Assembly (NCBI RefSeq): GCF_004359965.1
Contig: NZ_SMRQ01000008.1
Location: 1-64,000, forward strand
Source: Cognatilysobacter segetis
Lineage (GTDB): Bacteria; Pseudomonadota; Gammaproteobacteria; Xanthomonadales; Xanthomonadaceae
DNA length: 64,000 nt
Direction: 5' to 3'
Within the stretch, counting starts at the first letter, position 1. Each line of letters starts with the position of its first letter. Under the pieces are notes generated by a model. The model was not told where the DNA came from. It saw nothing but the letters and a program-made list of their open reading frames with translations, and did not search any database. This document shows positions 35,634-45,149 of this stretch, piece by piece. A program made the position numbers and the translations under genes.

Positions 35634-37010
35634 TCACTGCACGCGCCGCCGCAGGTAGTTCAACAGGTCGATGCGCGTGATCAGGCCGAGGAATCGCGGC
35701 CCGTCGGTGATGATCGCCACGTGGCCCCGGTCGAACACGGGCAGCAGCGCCTCGATCGGCGAGCGCACGTCGATCTTGTCGAGCTTGCTGACCATCGCGG
35801 TCGACACCGGATCGCGGAAGCGCTGCTCGTCGCCGTACACGTGCAGCAACACGTCGGACTCGTCGACGATGCCGACGAGCTGGTCGCCGTCCATGACGGG
35901 CAGCTGCGAGACGTCGTAGAGCTTCATGCGCTGGTAGGCGGTGACCAGCAGGTCGTTCGGGCCGACGACGACCGTGTCGCGCTGCGAATACGGGCGCAGG
36001 ATGAGGTCGCGCAGGTCGCCGTGCTGCTCGCGCTCGAGGAAGCCGTTGTCGAGCATCCAGTAGTCGTTGTACATCTTCGACAGGTACTTGTTGCCCGTGT
36101 CGCAGACGAAGACCAGCACCTTCTTCGGCGTGGTCTGCTCCCGGCAGTAGCGCAGCGCGGCGGCGAGCAGCGTGCCGGTCGAGGAGCCGCCGAGGATGCC
36201 TTCCTTCTCCAGCAGCTCGCGCGCGGTGAGGAAGCTCTCCTTGTCGGAAATCGCGTAGGCCTTCTTGACGCGCGAGAAGTCGGAAATGCCCGGCAGGAAG
36301 TCCTCGCCGATGCCCTCGACCATCCAGCTGCCCGACTTCTCTGACAGCGTGCCGCGGTTGATGTACTCCTCGAGGATCGAGCCGACGGGATCGGCGAGGA
36401 TCAATTCCGTGGCCGGCGACTTCTCGGCGAAGCAGCGCGACAGGCCGGTCATCGTGCCGGAGCTGCCGCAGCCGAAAACGATCGCGTCGAGCCCGCCGAC
36501 CTCGGCCATCTGCTCGAGGATCTCGGGCCCGGTGCCGAACTCGTGCGCGGCCGGGTTGTCCGGGTTGCCGAACTGGTTGATGAAGTACGCGCCCGGCGTC
36601 TCGCTCGCGATGCGCGCGGCCATGTCCTGGTAGTAGTCGGGATGGCCCTTCGCGACGTCGCTGCGCGTGAGCACCACCTGCGCGCCCATCGCCTTGAGGT
36701 TGAAGATCTTCTCGCGGCTCATCTTGTCCGGCACGACGAGGATCAGTCGGTAGCCCTTCTGCTGCGCGACGAGCGCGAGGCCGATGCCGGTATTGCCCGC
36801 GGTGCCCTCGACGAGCGTGTCGCCGGGCTTGATGTCGCCGCGCTTCTCCGCGGCCTCGATCATCTTCAGGCCGATGCGGTCCTTGATCGACCCGCCGGGG
36901 TTCTGGCTCTCGAGCTTGAGGTAGAGCTCGCAGACGCCGGTGTCGAGGCGTTGCGCCTTCACGATCGGCGTGTGGCCGATCAGCTCGAGAACGGTCTGGT
37001 GGACGGGCAT
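35634..37010 (-). CDS. Cystathionine beta-synthase with two C-terminal CBS domains
   Basis: The protein has 458 aa. The PLP fold shows KLESQNPGGSIKDRIG (lysine of the Schiff base), GTAGNTGIGLALVAQ and GCGSSGTMTGLS. Residues ~335-455 hold two CBS motifs (VVVGPNDLLVTAYQRM and PIEALLPVFDRGHVAII). It condenses serine with homocysteine to cystathionine; the CBS pair may sense an effector. It is in the same direction as the gamma-synthase/lyase gene and probably co-transcribed. Confidence 0.94.
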   Translation of the reverse strand: MPVHQTVLELIGHTPIVKAQRLDTGVCELYLKLESQNPGGSIKDRIGLKMIEAAEKRGDIKPGDTLVEGTAGNTGIGLALVAQQKGYRLILVVPDKMSREKIFNLKAMGAQVVLTRSDVAKGHPDYYQDMAARIASETPGAYFINQFGNPDNPAAHEFGTGPEILEQMAEVGGLDAIVFGCGSSGTMTGLSRCFAEKSPATELILADPVGSILEEYINRGTLSEKSGSWMVEGIGEDFLPGISDFSRVKKAYAISDKESFLTARELLEKEGILGGSSTGTLLAAALRYCREQTTPKKVLVFVCDTGNKYLSKMYNDYWMLDNGFLEREQHGDLRDLILRPYSQRDTVVVGPNDLLVTAYQRMKLYDVSQLPVMDGDQLVGIVDESDVLLHVYGDEQRFRDPVSTAMVSKLDKIDVRSPIEALLPVFDRGHVAIITDGPRFLGLITRIDLLNYLRRRVQ

Positions 37011-37121
37011 GGCGGATCCGTGCGGCCTGGGAATCGCGCCATTCTACCGGGGCGTGCCGCGCCACCCGGCGGCCGCCGCCGCGAAGGCGGCGACGGCCAG
37101 GAATCGATCATCGAACGACGA

Positions 37122-37340
37122 TCAATGGATCATCGTGTCGGCCATGCGGACCAGGCGGTCCTTGGCGGCGAGCTTCTCCCGCTTGAGGCGGGTGAGCTCG
37201 AGGTCGTCCACCGGATTGATGCCGAGCTCGGCATTCATCACGCGCCGGTCGAGGTCCTGATGCTGCTGGTAGAGCTGCCGGAATTCGGGATTGGACTTCA
37301 GCAGCGTGTCGACTTCGCCGGCGGACCGTTCTTCGAACAT
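37122..37340 (-). CDS. YdcH-family (DUF465) small protein
   Basis: The protein has 72 aa. It begins MFEERSAGEVDTLLKSNPEF and has the helix-rich QLYQQHQDLDRRV and LKREKLAAKDRLVRM regions typical of YdcH/DUF465. GAGGAGG lies 5 bases before the ATG. The cellular role is unknown. It is the only gene between the CBS gene and the OmpA-family gene. Confidence 0.9.
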   Translation of the reverse strand: MFEERSAGEVDTLLKSNPEFRQLYQQHQDLDRRVMNAELGINPVDDLELTRLKREKLAAKDRLVRMADTMIH

Positions 37341-37586
37341 GCAAACCTCCTCAGCACTTGCGCCCGGCGGGATCGACCGCCGGAGACGGTGATGGCCGGA
37401 TCGCATGTCCGCATGTGCTGCCGGCGGCGCGCGACCCGGCGTTATCGGGCCCGTCGAAGCGGGCCGTCGACTCGACCGTACTCCCCCGCCCGGACCGCCG
37501 GCAAGCGGCCGTGGCGCAGGGCCGACAGCCGGTCGTCATGTCGCTGAAGAGGTCGCGAAAAGTGCGTTAAACCCGCGAAAAATCCG
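37341..37586. other. Non-coding stretch, nothing clear
   Basis: This 246-base region holds the upstream side of the ydcH gene and the downstream side of the OmpA-family gene. Direct copies of CGCGAAAA occur near 37555 and 37576. No terminator, RNA gene or repeat could be supported. Confidence 0.4.
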
Positions 37587-38861
37587 CTATTTCTGCGTGA
37601 CGACAACCTCGACCCGGCGGTTCTTCGCGCGCCCGGCGGCGGTGCCGTTGTCGGCCACCGGCGTACCGGCGCCATGACCCGCGACGTCGATGCGGACGTC
37701 GCCCGCACCGCCCGCAACCAGCGCCTGCCGGACCGCGTCGGCCCGCCGCTGCGACAGCGCCTGATTGGCCTCCGGCGCCCCCTGGTTGTCGGTGTAGCCG
37801 TCCACCCGCACGCCAGCGGCGCGGGCGACATCGATGTAGTGCGCGAGCGCCTTCAGGCTGGCTGCCGCCTTGGCGGTGAGCGTGGCCTGCCCGGAAGCGA
37901 ACGCGTCGCCGGCCAGGGTGAAGACCTCGCCGCGGGCATCGCGCCGCACGGGCGGCAGCTTGGCGCCCGCGACCAGCTCGGCTTCCTCGCGTGCGAGCGA
38001 CAGCTCCTTCTCCCGCGCGGCACCCGCTTTCGCCGCCTGTTGCGTGGCCGCGCCCTGCAGCGCCTGCTCGGCCTGCAGGCGCGCCTGTTCCTGGTCCGCC
38101 GCCTGCTGGCGCAGGCGCTCGGTCTCCTCCGCGCGCATCTGCGCTTCCATCCGCAGCCGGTCGGCCTCGGCACGGGCCGCCGCGGCCTCGCGGCGCGTGG
38201 CTTCCAGCTGCAGCTCGGAGTGGGTGCGCTCGAGGCGGTCGTTGTCGCGCTGGAGCGCCTGCGCGTACGCGGCGAGCTCGGCGGCGCGGACGCGGCGCTC
38301 GGCCAGCGCTTCCGCGGCGGGCCGCTGCTTGGCGCGCGCGACGGCCAGCTCGTCGATCGCCTGCTGCGCCCGGGCGCGTTCGAGCTCGGCCAGCCCCGAC
38401 AGGCGCGGGTCCGCGACCAGCGCCTGCAACCGGCCCGCGTAGTTGCCGTACGCATCGGCAGGCGCCCCGGGCAGCGCGGCCGGCGCGTCCGCGTCGAGCT
38501 GCAGCCGCGACTGCAGCTCGGCGACCTCGCGCTCGCGCTGCGCATGTGCCGCGGCGGCCACCGCCGCACGGCTGCGCGCCACCGCGAGCGCGGCGTCGGC
38601 TTCGGCGAGCAGCGCCAGACGACGCGCGTCGTCGTCGCGTCCCGCGGACAGCGCCGCCTGCGCCTGCGAAAGCTCCGCCTGCGCCGCCGCGAACTCCGCC
38701 TGCGCGTACTGCTCGGCATCGGCCTGGGCGGCGCGACCGACCGCCTGCTGCGCCGCCGCCAGCTCACCGGTCGGTGGCGGCAGGGTGGCGCAGGACGCGA
38801 GTGTCACGGTGAGAACGGCAGCAAGAAGCGCGCTGCGGGGATGTGCGAAGCTTGGACGCAT
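37587..38861 (-). CDS. OmpA-family lipoprotein with DUF4398-like coiled coil
   Basis: The protein has 424 aa. Lipobox: VTLASCATLPPP. Residues ~30-80 form a DUF4398-like helix (AQAELSQAQAALSAGRDDDARR), followed by a long Ala/Glu/Arg coiled coil to ~290. The last ~115 residues are an OmpA-like peptidoglycan-binding domain: VRVDGYTDNQG (near residue 350), NQALSQRRADAVRQAL and RAKNRRVEV. It probably links outer membrane to peptidoglycan. It is divergent from pilU by 90 bases. Confidence 0.92.
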   Translation of the reverse strand: MRPSFAHPRSALLAAVLTVTLASCATLPPPTGELAAAQQAVGRAAQADAEQYAQAEFAAAQAELSQAQAALSAGRDDDARRLALLAEADAALAVARSRAAVAAAAHAQREREVAELQSRLQLDADAPAALPGAPADAYGNYAGRLQALVADPRLSGLAELERARAQQAIDELAVARAKQRPAAEALAERRVRAAELAAYAQALQRDNDRLERTHSELQLEATRREAAAARAEADRLRMEAQMRAEETERLRQQAADQEQARLQAEQALQGAATQQAAKAGAAREKELSLAREEAELVAGAKLPPVRRDARGEVFTLAGDAFASGQATLTAKAAASLKALAHYIDVARAAGVRVDGYTDNQGAPEANQALSQRRADAVRQALVAGGAGDVRIDVAGHGAGTPVADNGTAAGRAKNRRVEVVVTQK

Positions 38862-38951
38862 GGGGACCCGGACCGTGGCGTGGGGACGCGCGGTCATTGT
38901 GGCCATGCCGGCTGTACCGGCGCAAACCTGCATGCCATACGAGGAGACTGC

Positions 38952-40061
38952 ATGGACATCGGCTACTTCCTGAAGCTGATGACGGAGAAGAACGCGTCGG
39001 ACATGTTCCTGACGACGGGCGCGCCGGTCTATATCAAGGTCGAGGGAAAGCTGCAGCCGCTCGGCAACACCGGCCTGCCGGCGGGCATGGTCAAGAAGAT
39101 CGCCTACTCGCTGATGGACGAGGGCCAGGTACCGGAGTTCGAGACCAACCTCGAGCTCAACATGGCCTATGCCCTGCCCGACTCGGGCCGCTTCCGCGTC
39201 AACGTGTTCAAGCAGCGCGGCGAAGTCGGCATGGTGATCCGCGCGATCAAGAACGTGATCCCGTCGATCGAGGAGCTGCAGCTGCCGCAGGTGCTGAAGG
39301 AGATCATCACCTCGCCGCGCGGGCTCGTGCTCATCGTCGGCAGTACCGGGTCGGGCAAGTCGACCACGCTCGCGTCGATGATCGACTATCGCAACAGCAA
39401 CATGCCCGGCCACATCCTCACCATCGAGGATCCGATCGAATTCCTGCACCGCCACAAGAAGTCGATCGTCAACCAGCGCGAGGTCGGCCTCGATACGCAC
39501 AGCTTCCACAACGCGCTGAAGAACGCGATGCGCGAGGCGCCGGACGTCATCCTCATCGGCGAGATCCTCGACGCGACGACGATGGAAGCGGCGATCGCGT
39601 TCGCCGAGACCGGCCACCTGTGCCTGGCGACGCTGCACTCGAACAACGCCGACCAGACGCTCGAGCGCATCCTCAACTTCTTCCCGGAATCCGCGCACAA
39701 GAACGTGCTGATGAACCTCGCGCTGAACCTGCGCGCGGTGGTGAGCCAGCGCCTCGTGGTGGGCGTCGACGGCCGCCGCCTGCCGGCGACCGAGGTGCTG
39801 ATCAACACGCCGCACGTGCGCGACCTCATGCGTCGCGGCCAGGTGCACGAGATCAAGCACGCGATGGAGGAATCCCTGGAGGAAGGCATGGAAACCTTCG
39901 ACCAGTGCCTGTTCCGGCTGGCCAAGGAAGGCCGCATCGACATGGAGAGCGCATTGCGCGCAGCGGATTCGCGTGACGGCCTCGCGCTGAAGTTCCGGCT
40001 TTCGGAAGGCGCCGGCGCCGAGCACGATCCCTACGCGGACATGTACAACCCGGTGCAATAA
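38952..40061 (+). CDS. pilU: Type IV pilus retraction ATPase, PilU type
   Basis: The protein has 369 aa. It has the PilT/PilU N-domain (KNASDMFLTTGAPVYIKVEG), Walker A VGSTGSGKSTT (near residue 132), VILIGEILD (where PilT usually has GEMRD), and ATLHSNNADQTLERI. The GEILD variant and C-terminal tail fit PilU, the accessory retraction motor. A GAGGAG ribosome site lies just before the ATG (gaggagactgcatg). No pilT is in the window. Confidence 0.92.
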   Translation: MDIGYFLKLMTEKNASDMFLTTGAPVYIKVEGKLQPLGNTGLPAGMVKKIAYSLMDEGQVPEFETNLELNMAYALPDSGRFRVNVFKQRGEVGMVIRAIKNVIPSIEELQLPQVLKEIITSPRGLVLIVGSTGSGKSTTLASMIDYRNSNMPGHILTIEDPIEFLHRHKKSIVNQREVGLDTHSFHNALKNAMREAPDVILIGEILDATTMEAAIAFAETGHLCLATLHSNNADQTLERILNFFPESAHKNVLMNLALNLRAVVSQRLVVGVDGRRLPATEVLINTPHVRDLMRRGQVHEIKHAMEESLEEGMETFDQCLFRLAKEGRIDMESALRAADSRDGLALKFRLSEGAGAEHDPYADMYNPVQ

Positions 40062-40087
40062 GTCGCACCGGCGCTGCATGGAAACGA

Positions 40088-40114
40088 CGACGCCTCGCGG
40101 CGTCGCCGTTTTTT
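40088..40114 (+). terminator. Intrinsic terminator after pilU
   Basis: CGACGCC / GGCGTCG stem with a TCGC loop, then a T run (40109-40114). It separates pilU from the convergent maiA. Confidence 0.85.
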
Positions 40115-40123
40115 ATTGAAGGC

Positions 40124-40795
40124 TCAGGCGCGCTGGGACTCGGGACAGTCGGGCTGCCTCTCCGGCCGCGCCGCGTCGAAGGCAGGCAGCGCGAGGCAGG
40201 CCGCCTCGATGCGTGCGATCGTCGGCCAGCGCGCGATGTCCACGCCGAAGCGCCGCGCGTTGTAGGCCTGCGGCACGAGGCAGCAGTCGGCGAGCGTCGG
40301 CACGTCGCCCTCGCAGAATTCACCCGTGGCCGGGTTGTCGACCAGCGACGCCTCCAGGGCATCGAAGCCGAGCGCGATCCAGTGCCGCACCCAGTCCTCG
40401 CGCTCCGGCTGCGGCGCGTTCCACTCGTGCTCGAGGTACTGCAGCACGCGCAGGTTGTTCAGCGGATGGATGTCGCAGGCGACCAGCTGCGCGAGCGCCC
40501 GCACGCGGGCCCGGTCGCGGGCGAGCGCGGGCAGCAGCGGGGTGTCGGGCCAGGTCTCGTCGAGATATTCGAGGATCGCCAGCGACTGCCGGTACAGGCG
40601 GCTGCCGTGCTGCAGCACGGGCACCAGCTCCTGCGGATTGGTCTCGCGGAAGGCCTCGCTGTGCTGCTCGCCGCCGTCGCGGACCAGGTGCACCGGCACG
40701 GTCTCGTACGGCAGCTCCTTCAGCGCGAGGCCGATCCGCACGCGGTAGGCGGCGCTCGACCGCCAGTAGGAGTACAGGCGCAGCGGCTCGGTCAC
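40124..40795 (-). CDS. maiA: Maleylacetoacetate isomerase (zeta-class GST)
   Basis: The protein has 223 aa. The N-terminal thioredoxin fold has SYWRSSAAYRVRIGLALK, the zeta-class S-S-x-x-x-R-V-R-I motif, and QSLAILEYLDETWP. The C-terminal helix bundle holds IHPLNNLRVLQYL. It isomerises maleylacetoacetate to fumarylacetoacetate in tyrosine/homogentisate breakdown. fahA is just upstream in the same direction, 76 bases away. Confidence 0.93.
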   Translation of the reverse strand: MTEPLRLYSYWRSSAAYRVRIGLALKELPYETVPVHLVRDGGEQHSEAFRETNPQELVPVLQHGSRLYRQSLAILEYLDETWPDTPLLPALARDRARVRALAQLVACDIHPLNNLRVLQYLEHEWNAPQPEREDWVRHWIALGFDALEASLVDNPATGEFCEGDVPTLADCCLVPQAYNARRFGVDIARWPTIARIEAACLALPAFDAARPERQPDCPESQRA

Positions 40796-40871
40796 GGCAG
40801 TCGGCTCATGCGGCGGGACGCAAACGTTAGCGCGTCGGCGTGCACGCGGCGTGCGGCGGCCCGGCCGTCCG

Positions 40872-41858
40872 TCAGCGGACGTGCGGCTCGATGCGCTGCT
40901 CGATGGCGCCGAAGACGCTGCGGCCGTCGCGGTCGAGCATTTCGATGCGCACGCTGTCGCCGTACTTCATGAAGGGGGTGACCGGCTTGCCCTGCTCGAG
41001 CGTCTCGACGGTGCGGCGCTCGGCGAAGCAGGACGCGCCGAGGGAGGTGTCCTCGTTGGCGACGGTGCCGGAGCCGACGATCGTGCCCGCGCTCAGCGGG
41101 CGCGTCTTGGCGGCATGGGCGACCAGCTGCGCGAAGTCGAACTGCATGTCGACGCCGGCCTCGGGCGCGCCGAACCATTCGCCGTTGACGTGCGTCAGCA
41201 TCGGCAGGTGCACCTTGTTGCCGCGCCACGCATCGCCGAGCTCGTCGGGCGTCACGAACACGGGCCCGAGCGCCGAACGCGGCTTGGACTGCAGGAAGCC
41301 GAACCCCTTGGCCAGCTCGTCCGGGATCAGCGCGCGCAGCGAGACGTCATTGATCAGGCCGACGAGCTGGATGTGAGACGCGGCCTCCTCCGGCGAGACC
41401 GCCATCGGCACGTCGTCGGTCACGACCACGACCTCGGCCTCGAGGTCGATGCCGTAGCTCTCGCTCGGCACGCGCACCGGATCGCGCGGCGCGAGGAAGC
41501 CCGCGCTGGTGGCCTGGTACATCAGCGGATCGGTGTAGAAGCTCTCGGGCACCTGCGCGCCGCGGGCGCGGCGCACCCGCTCCACGTGCGGCAGGTAGGC
41601 GGAGCCGTCGACGAACTCGTAGGCGCGCGGCAGCGGCGCGGCGAGCTGGGCGACGTCGAGGTCGAACGCGCCATCGACGGTGCCGGCCTCGAGCGATTCG
41701 AACAGGGCATTGAGCCGCGGCGCGAGGTTCGACCAGTCCTCCAGCGCGCGCTGCATGGTCGGCGCGATGCCGTCGGCGCGCACCGCGCGCGTCAGGTCGC
41801 GCGACACGACGACGAGCGTGCCGTCGCGGCCGCCTTCCTTCAGGGATCCCAGCTTCAT
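40872..41858 (-). CDS. fahA: Fumarylacetoacetate hydrolase family protein
   Basis: The protein has 328 aa. FAH fold with metal ligands in GIDLEAEVVVVTDD and the late PLSAGTIVGSGTVANED segment. It cleaves fumarylacetoacetate to fumarate and acetoacetate. Pairing with maiA supports a tyrosine catabolic role. The 173 bases upstream (41859-42031) show no gene. Confidence 0.9.
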   Translation of the reverse strand: MKLGSLKEGGRDGTLVVVSRDLTRAVRADGIAPTMQRALEDWSNLAPRLNALFESLEAGTVDGAFDLDVAQLAAPLPRAYEFVDGSAYLPHVERVRRARGAQVPESFYTDPLMYQATSAGFLAPRDPVRVPSESYGIDLEAEVVVVTDDVPMAVSPEEAASHIQLVGLINDVSLRALIPDELAKGFGFLQSKPRSALGPVFVTPDELGDAWRGNKVHLPMLTHVNGEWFGAPEAGVDMQFDFAQLVAHAAKTRPLSAGTIVGSGTVANEDTSLGASCFAERRTVETLEQGKPVTPFMKYGDSVRIEMLDRDGRSVFGAIEQRIEPHVR

Positions 41859-42031
41859 CGGAGGCTCCAGAGAACGGGCGCCGGGCGGCGCGATGGTTTC
41901 AATTGTAACGATGGTGCGGGCGATGTACTTCCCACGCCGGGCACGCCACGCGCGACGCGGCGGGTTCCGCCATCGGCGCTCGCGCGTGCGCGCAATCCCG
42001 CCGTGCGCCGTTGCCTGCGGCGTCGACGCGC

Positions 42032-42772
42032 CTAGTCGCCCTGGAACCCGTCCGCGCGATAGGTCAGCACCAGCGTGTCGCGATGCCCGGGATGCGCCGG
42101 ATCGAGCGGTTGGATCGGCGTCGATTCGTGGATCACGCGGGTGTCGTCGAGCAGCAGCGCCGACCCCGGCTGGTCGAGCGTGAAGCGCTCACCCGCCGGG
42201 CCGTCGGCCTCGAACACGCGCGTCTCGCCGCCCTTGATTCCCTGGCGCGCCACCAGCATCACGGCCACGAAATCGACGCCGTCGCGATGCGCGCCTTCGG
42301 GCGTGGGACGCCCGACGCCGTCGGCGGTGTCGATGCGGAACTGATGGGCTTCGACGTACCAGCGCGCCGCGCCGCGCACGTCGGAAAACACGCGGCCCAG
42401 GCCACGCACCAGCGCGCCGAACGCCGGCGCGTCGACGATCGCCGGCGTCACCGGCTCGAACCAGCGGCGCATGCCGCCGTGCAGCGCGTTGTAGTCGACC
42501 GGCTGCCAGTGCGCGCGATGCGGCACCTGCGTGACCGCCCCGCCCTCGACGACGAAGCACGAATGCCGGCGATGGCGGTAGCGGCCGCCGTCGCGGAGAT
42601 AGGTATCCGGTGGCAGGGTGTCCCAGGACGGTGCCAACGCCGCCAGGTCGGCGACGGTCGTCGCCGCGAGCGTCGCGGTGCCGGGGGCATCCACCACCGC
42701 ATACCCGCGCGAGGCGAGGCGCTCGCGAACATCGGTGGGGGCGACGATCGGCGGCGGAAAGCGGGCGACCAT
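42032..42772 (-). CDS. 2OG-Fe(II) dioxygenase family protein
   Basis: The protein has 246 aa. It fits the 2OG-Fe dioxygenase family (PF10014-like, which includes L-isoleucine dioxygenases): HRDGVDFVAVMLVARQG supplies the His-x-Asp, VIHESTPIQPL the distal His, and HRDTLVLTYR the 2OG-binding Arg. The substrate is unknown. ATG 42772 has CAGGAG upstream at 5 bases. It lies just past the tRNA-Gln gene terminator. Confidence 0.85.
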   Translation of the reverse strand: MVARFPPPIVAPTDVRERLASRGYAVVDAPGTATLAATTVADLAALAPSWDTLPPDTYLRDGGRYRHRRHSCFVVEGGAVTQVPHRAHWQPVDYNALHGGMRRWFEPVTPAIVDAPAFGALVRGLGRVFSDVRGAARWYVEAHQFRIDTADGVGRPTPEGAHRDGVDFVAVMLVARQGIKGGETRVFEADGPAGERFTLDQPGSALLLDDTRVIHESTPIQPLDPAHPGHRDTLVLTYRADGFQGD

Positions 42773-42795
42773 GGCGGCTCCTGAGCCCGGAAACG

Positions 42796-42822
42796 CGAAG
42801 ACCCGCACGCGGCGGGTCTTCG
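42796..42822 (-). terminator. Probable terminator downstream of tRNA-Gln
   Basis: 11-bp perfect stem CGAAGACCCGC / GCGGGTCTTCG with a five-base loop. On the minus strand it lies 24 bases past the tRNA 3' end. The T tail is weak (CGCGTTTCC), so it could also act as an RNA processing or stability element. Confidence 0.6.
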
Positions 42823-42846
42823 GGCGGTTGCGATGCAACCTTGGTA

Positions 42847-42921
42847 TGGCAGCCCCGGATGGATTCGAACCACCGAATGCCTGAGTCAGAGTCAGGTGCC
42901 TTACCGCTTGGCGACGGGGCT
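42847..42921 (-). tRNA. tRNA-Gln (anticodon CTG)
   Basis: This 75-nt cloverleaf reads on the minus strand. The acceptor stem AGCCCCG pairs with CGGGGCT and the 3' GCCA is encoded. The anticodon stem CCTGA/TCAGG has the loop CTCTGAC (anticodon CTG). T-arm GTGGTTCGAATCCAT is present. Confidence 0.97.
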
Positions 42922-42984
42922 ATGCAGCTGATTTTACCGCGGTGGATGCTGACGGCAAGCCCGTCAGCATCCTGCGAAGCGCGA

Positions 42985-43377
42985 TTAGCGCTTCGAGAAC
43001 TGCGTGGCGCGACGGGCCTTGTGCAGGCCGACCTTCTTGCGCTCGACCTCGCGGGCGTCGCGCGTCATGAAGCCGGCGCGGCGCAGGTCGCCCTTCAGGC
43101 CTTCGTCGAACTCGACCAGCGCACGGGCGATGCCGAGGCGGATCGCACCGGCCTGGCCGGTGATGCCACCGCCGGCGACCGTCACGACGACGTCGAACTT
43201 GTCCGTGGACTGCGTCAGCTCGAGCGGCTGGCGCACGATCATGCGCGCCGTCTCGCGGCCGAAGAACTCGTCCAGCGGACGCTGGTTGATGGTGATGTTG
43301 CCCGTGCCGCGGCGCAGGAACACGCGGGCGGTGGAGGACTTGCGGCGGCCGGTGCCGTAATTCTGCTGGGTTGCCAT
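42985..43377 (-). CDS. rpsI: 30S ribosomal protein S9 (uS9)
   Basis: The protein has 130 aa. It begins [20 protein letters not shown] and ends with the conserved basic tail [17 protein letters not shown], where the C-terminal KR contacts the P-site tRNA. It follows rplM in the usual L13-S9 operon, 12 bases after the rplM stop. Confidence 0.99.
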   Translation of the reverse strand: MATQQNYGTGRRKSSTARVFLRRGTGNITINQRPLDEFFGRETARMIVRQPLELTQSTDKFDVVVTVAGGGITGQAGAIRLGIARALVEFDEGLKGDLRRAGFMTRDAREVERKKVGLHKARRATQFSKR

Positions 43378-43389
43378 GTTCGTCGGACC

Positions 43390-43818
43390 TTAGATATCGA
43401 GCGGCTGCGGCTGCTGCGCGGCGTGCGGGTGCTCGGCACCCTTGTAGACCTTGAGCTTGCGATACATCGCACGGCCCAGCGGGCCCTTCGGCAGCATGCC
43501 CTTGACGGCGATTTCGATCACGCGCTCCGGGTGGCGCTCGAGCGCCTGCGCGAGGGTCTCGGTCTTGAGGTTGCCGACGTAGCCGGTGAAGCGGTGGTAC
43601 TTCTTGTCCGCCAGCTTGTTGCCGGTGACCGCGATCTTGTCCGCGTTCACGACGATCAGGTAATCACCCGTGTCGACGTGCGGGGTAAAGACGGGCTTGT
43701 GCTTGCCGCGAAGGCGGCGGGCGAGCTCCGAGGCCAGGCGGCCGAGGGTCTTGCCGGAGGCGTCGACGAGATACCAGTCGCGCTGGACGGTCTCGGACTT
43801 GGCGATAAAGGTCTTCAT
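43390..43818 (-). CDS. rplM: 50S ribosomal protein L13 (uL13)
   Basis: The protein has 142 aa. It starts [20 protein letters not shown] and contains the L13 signature ending [12 protein letters not shown]. It is the first gene of the rplM-rpsI operon. AAGAG lies 9 bases before ATG. In E. coli, L13 represses its own message, and the ~90-nt leader here could serve the same role. Confidence 0.99.
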   Translation of the reverse strand: MKTFIAKSETVQRDWYLVDASGKTLGRLASELARRLRGKHKPVFTPHVDTGDYLIVVNADKIAVTGNKLADKKYHRFTGYVGNLKTETLAQALERHPERVIEIAVKGMLPKGPLGRAMYRKLKVYKGAEHPHAAQQPQPLDI

Positions 43819-43915
43819 GACAAAACTCTTGGTGGGTGCCTGGTCGGGCTGGTTGGGATCGCCCGAGGGCCGATCCGAACGTCGCCGCGCGTTTTGGGCG
43901 GAACAAAGAAGCGGA

Positions 43916-43944
43916 ACTATAGCCGCGCGCCGAGCCGCGTGCAA
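43916..43944 (-). promoter_or_regulatory. Sigma-70 promoter of rplM-rpsI
   Basis: On the minus strand TTGCAC (43944-43939) and TATAGT (43921-43916) are spaced by exactly 17 bases. The start of transcription is expected near 43909, about 90 bases before rplM. Confidence 0.75.
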
Positions 43945-43974
43945 GCCGTGTCAAGACCGCGCTAGCATCCGGTG

Positions 43975-45126
43975 ATGCCCCTGCCCCGACCGCCCTCGGC
44001 CGACCCGCTGGTCGCGCTGGCCGACCAGTGCGTGCAGTGCGGCCTGTGCCTGCCGGCCTGCCCGACCTACCGGCACGAGCGAATCGAGGCCGAGTCGCCG
44101 CGGGGCCGCATCGCGCTGGCACGCGGCTGGGCGCTCCAGGCGCTGGAGCCCACCACCGCGGGCGATACGCATCTCGACCAGTGCCTGGCCTGCCGCCGCT
44201 GCGAGGCCGTCTGCCCGGCGGGCGTGAAGTATGGCGAACTCCTCGTGGAGGCGCGCCGCCGCCAGCGGACCCGGCGGAAGCCCGCCGTCCCCCAGCGCGC
44301 GATCGAATGGCTGGCGGCGCGTCCCGCCGCGCTGCGTCGCCTGATGGCGGCCTACCGGTGGCTTTGGCCGCTGCTGCCCGCCCCGCTGCGCCGCCTGCCG
44401 CGGCCGCCGGAGGCCGTCGCCGCCCCGCCGCGCATCGACGCCCGCTCTGACCGGCCGGTCGCGGCGCTGTTCGTCGGCTGCATCGCACCTGCCTATGAAG
44501 GTGCGGCACACGCCGCGCTCGCGACCCTGTTCGAGGCCTGCGGCATCGGATTGCGGATCCCCACGGGGCAGACGTGCTGCGGGAGCCTGCACGCGCATGC
44601 CGGCGACACGGACACCGCAGCCGACCTCGCCCGCCGCAACGCCCGGGCCTTCGCGGACGCGGCGCAGGTGGTGACGCTCGCCAGCGGCTGCCACGGCGCG
44701 GTCGCCGCCGCGCTCGCTCCGGGCGCGCGCGTCGCCGACGCGCTCGATGTCCTCGACGCCGCGCGCGACCGGCTGCGCTTTCGTCCCTGCGATGCCCGCA
44801 TCGCGCTGCACCTGCCGTGCACGCAGCAGGCCGTGGCGGGCAGCGCCGGCGCGTTGCGTCGCCTGCTGGCCGCCATTCCGGGCCTCGAGATCGTCGTCCT
44901 GGATGCCGGTTTCGGCTGCTGTGGCGCCGCCGGTACTGCGATGTTCATGGACGCGACGCGCGCCGCGTCGTTCCGCGCGCCACTGCTCGCGCAACTGGAA
45001 TCGAGCGGCGCGACACGCCTGCTCAGCGCGAACATCGGCTGTCGCCTGCACCTCGCGAACGGCACCGCGGTGCCGGTGCAGCATCCGATCGAGTTCCTGG
45101 CGTCGCAGCTCGCCACGTCGTGCTGA
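43975..45126 (+). CDS. GlcF-like glycolate oxidase iron-sulfur subunit
   Basis: The protein has 383 aa from ATG 43975. It carries two 4Fe-4S ferredoxin sites (CVQCGLCLPACP near residue 20 and CLACRRCEAVCP near 70). Two CCG domains follow (QTCCGSLHAHAGD and GCCGAAGTAMF) that usually bind heterodisulfide-type clusters. It fits GlcF, but glcD and glcE are not in the window, so an alternative (S)-2-hydroxy acid or lactate-type oxidoreductase role is possible. It is divergent from rplM. Confidence 0.88.
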   Translation: MPLPRPPSADPLVALADQCVQCGLCLPACPTYRHERIEAESPRGRIALARGWALQALEPTTAGDTHLDQCLACRRCEAVCPAGVKYGELLVEARRRQRTRRKPAVPQRAIEWLAARPAALRRLMAAYRWLWPLLPAPLRRLPRPPEAVAAPPRIDARSDRPVAALFVGCIAPAYEGAAHAALATLFEACGIGLRIPTGQTCCGSLHAHAGDTDTAADLARRNARAFADAAQVVTLASGCHGAVAAALAPGARVADALDVLDAARDRLRFRPCDARIALHLPCTQQAVAGSAGALRRLLAAIPGLEIVVLDAGFGCCGAAGTAMFMDATRAASFRAPLLAQLESSGATRLLSANIGCRLHLANGTAVPVQHPIEFLASQLATSC

Positions 45127-45149
45127 ACCGCGCGCAGTAGACTGCGCAC

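Noticed and set aside
43939-43965. TTGACA on the minus strand as the rplM -35 box
   Set aside because: It is 27 bases from the TATAGT. TTGCAC at 17 bases spacing fits better.
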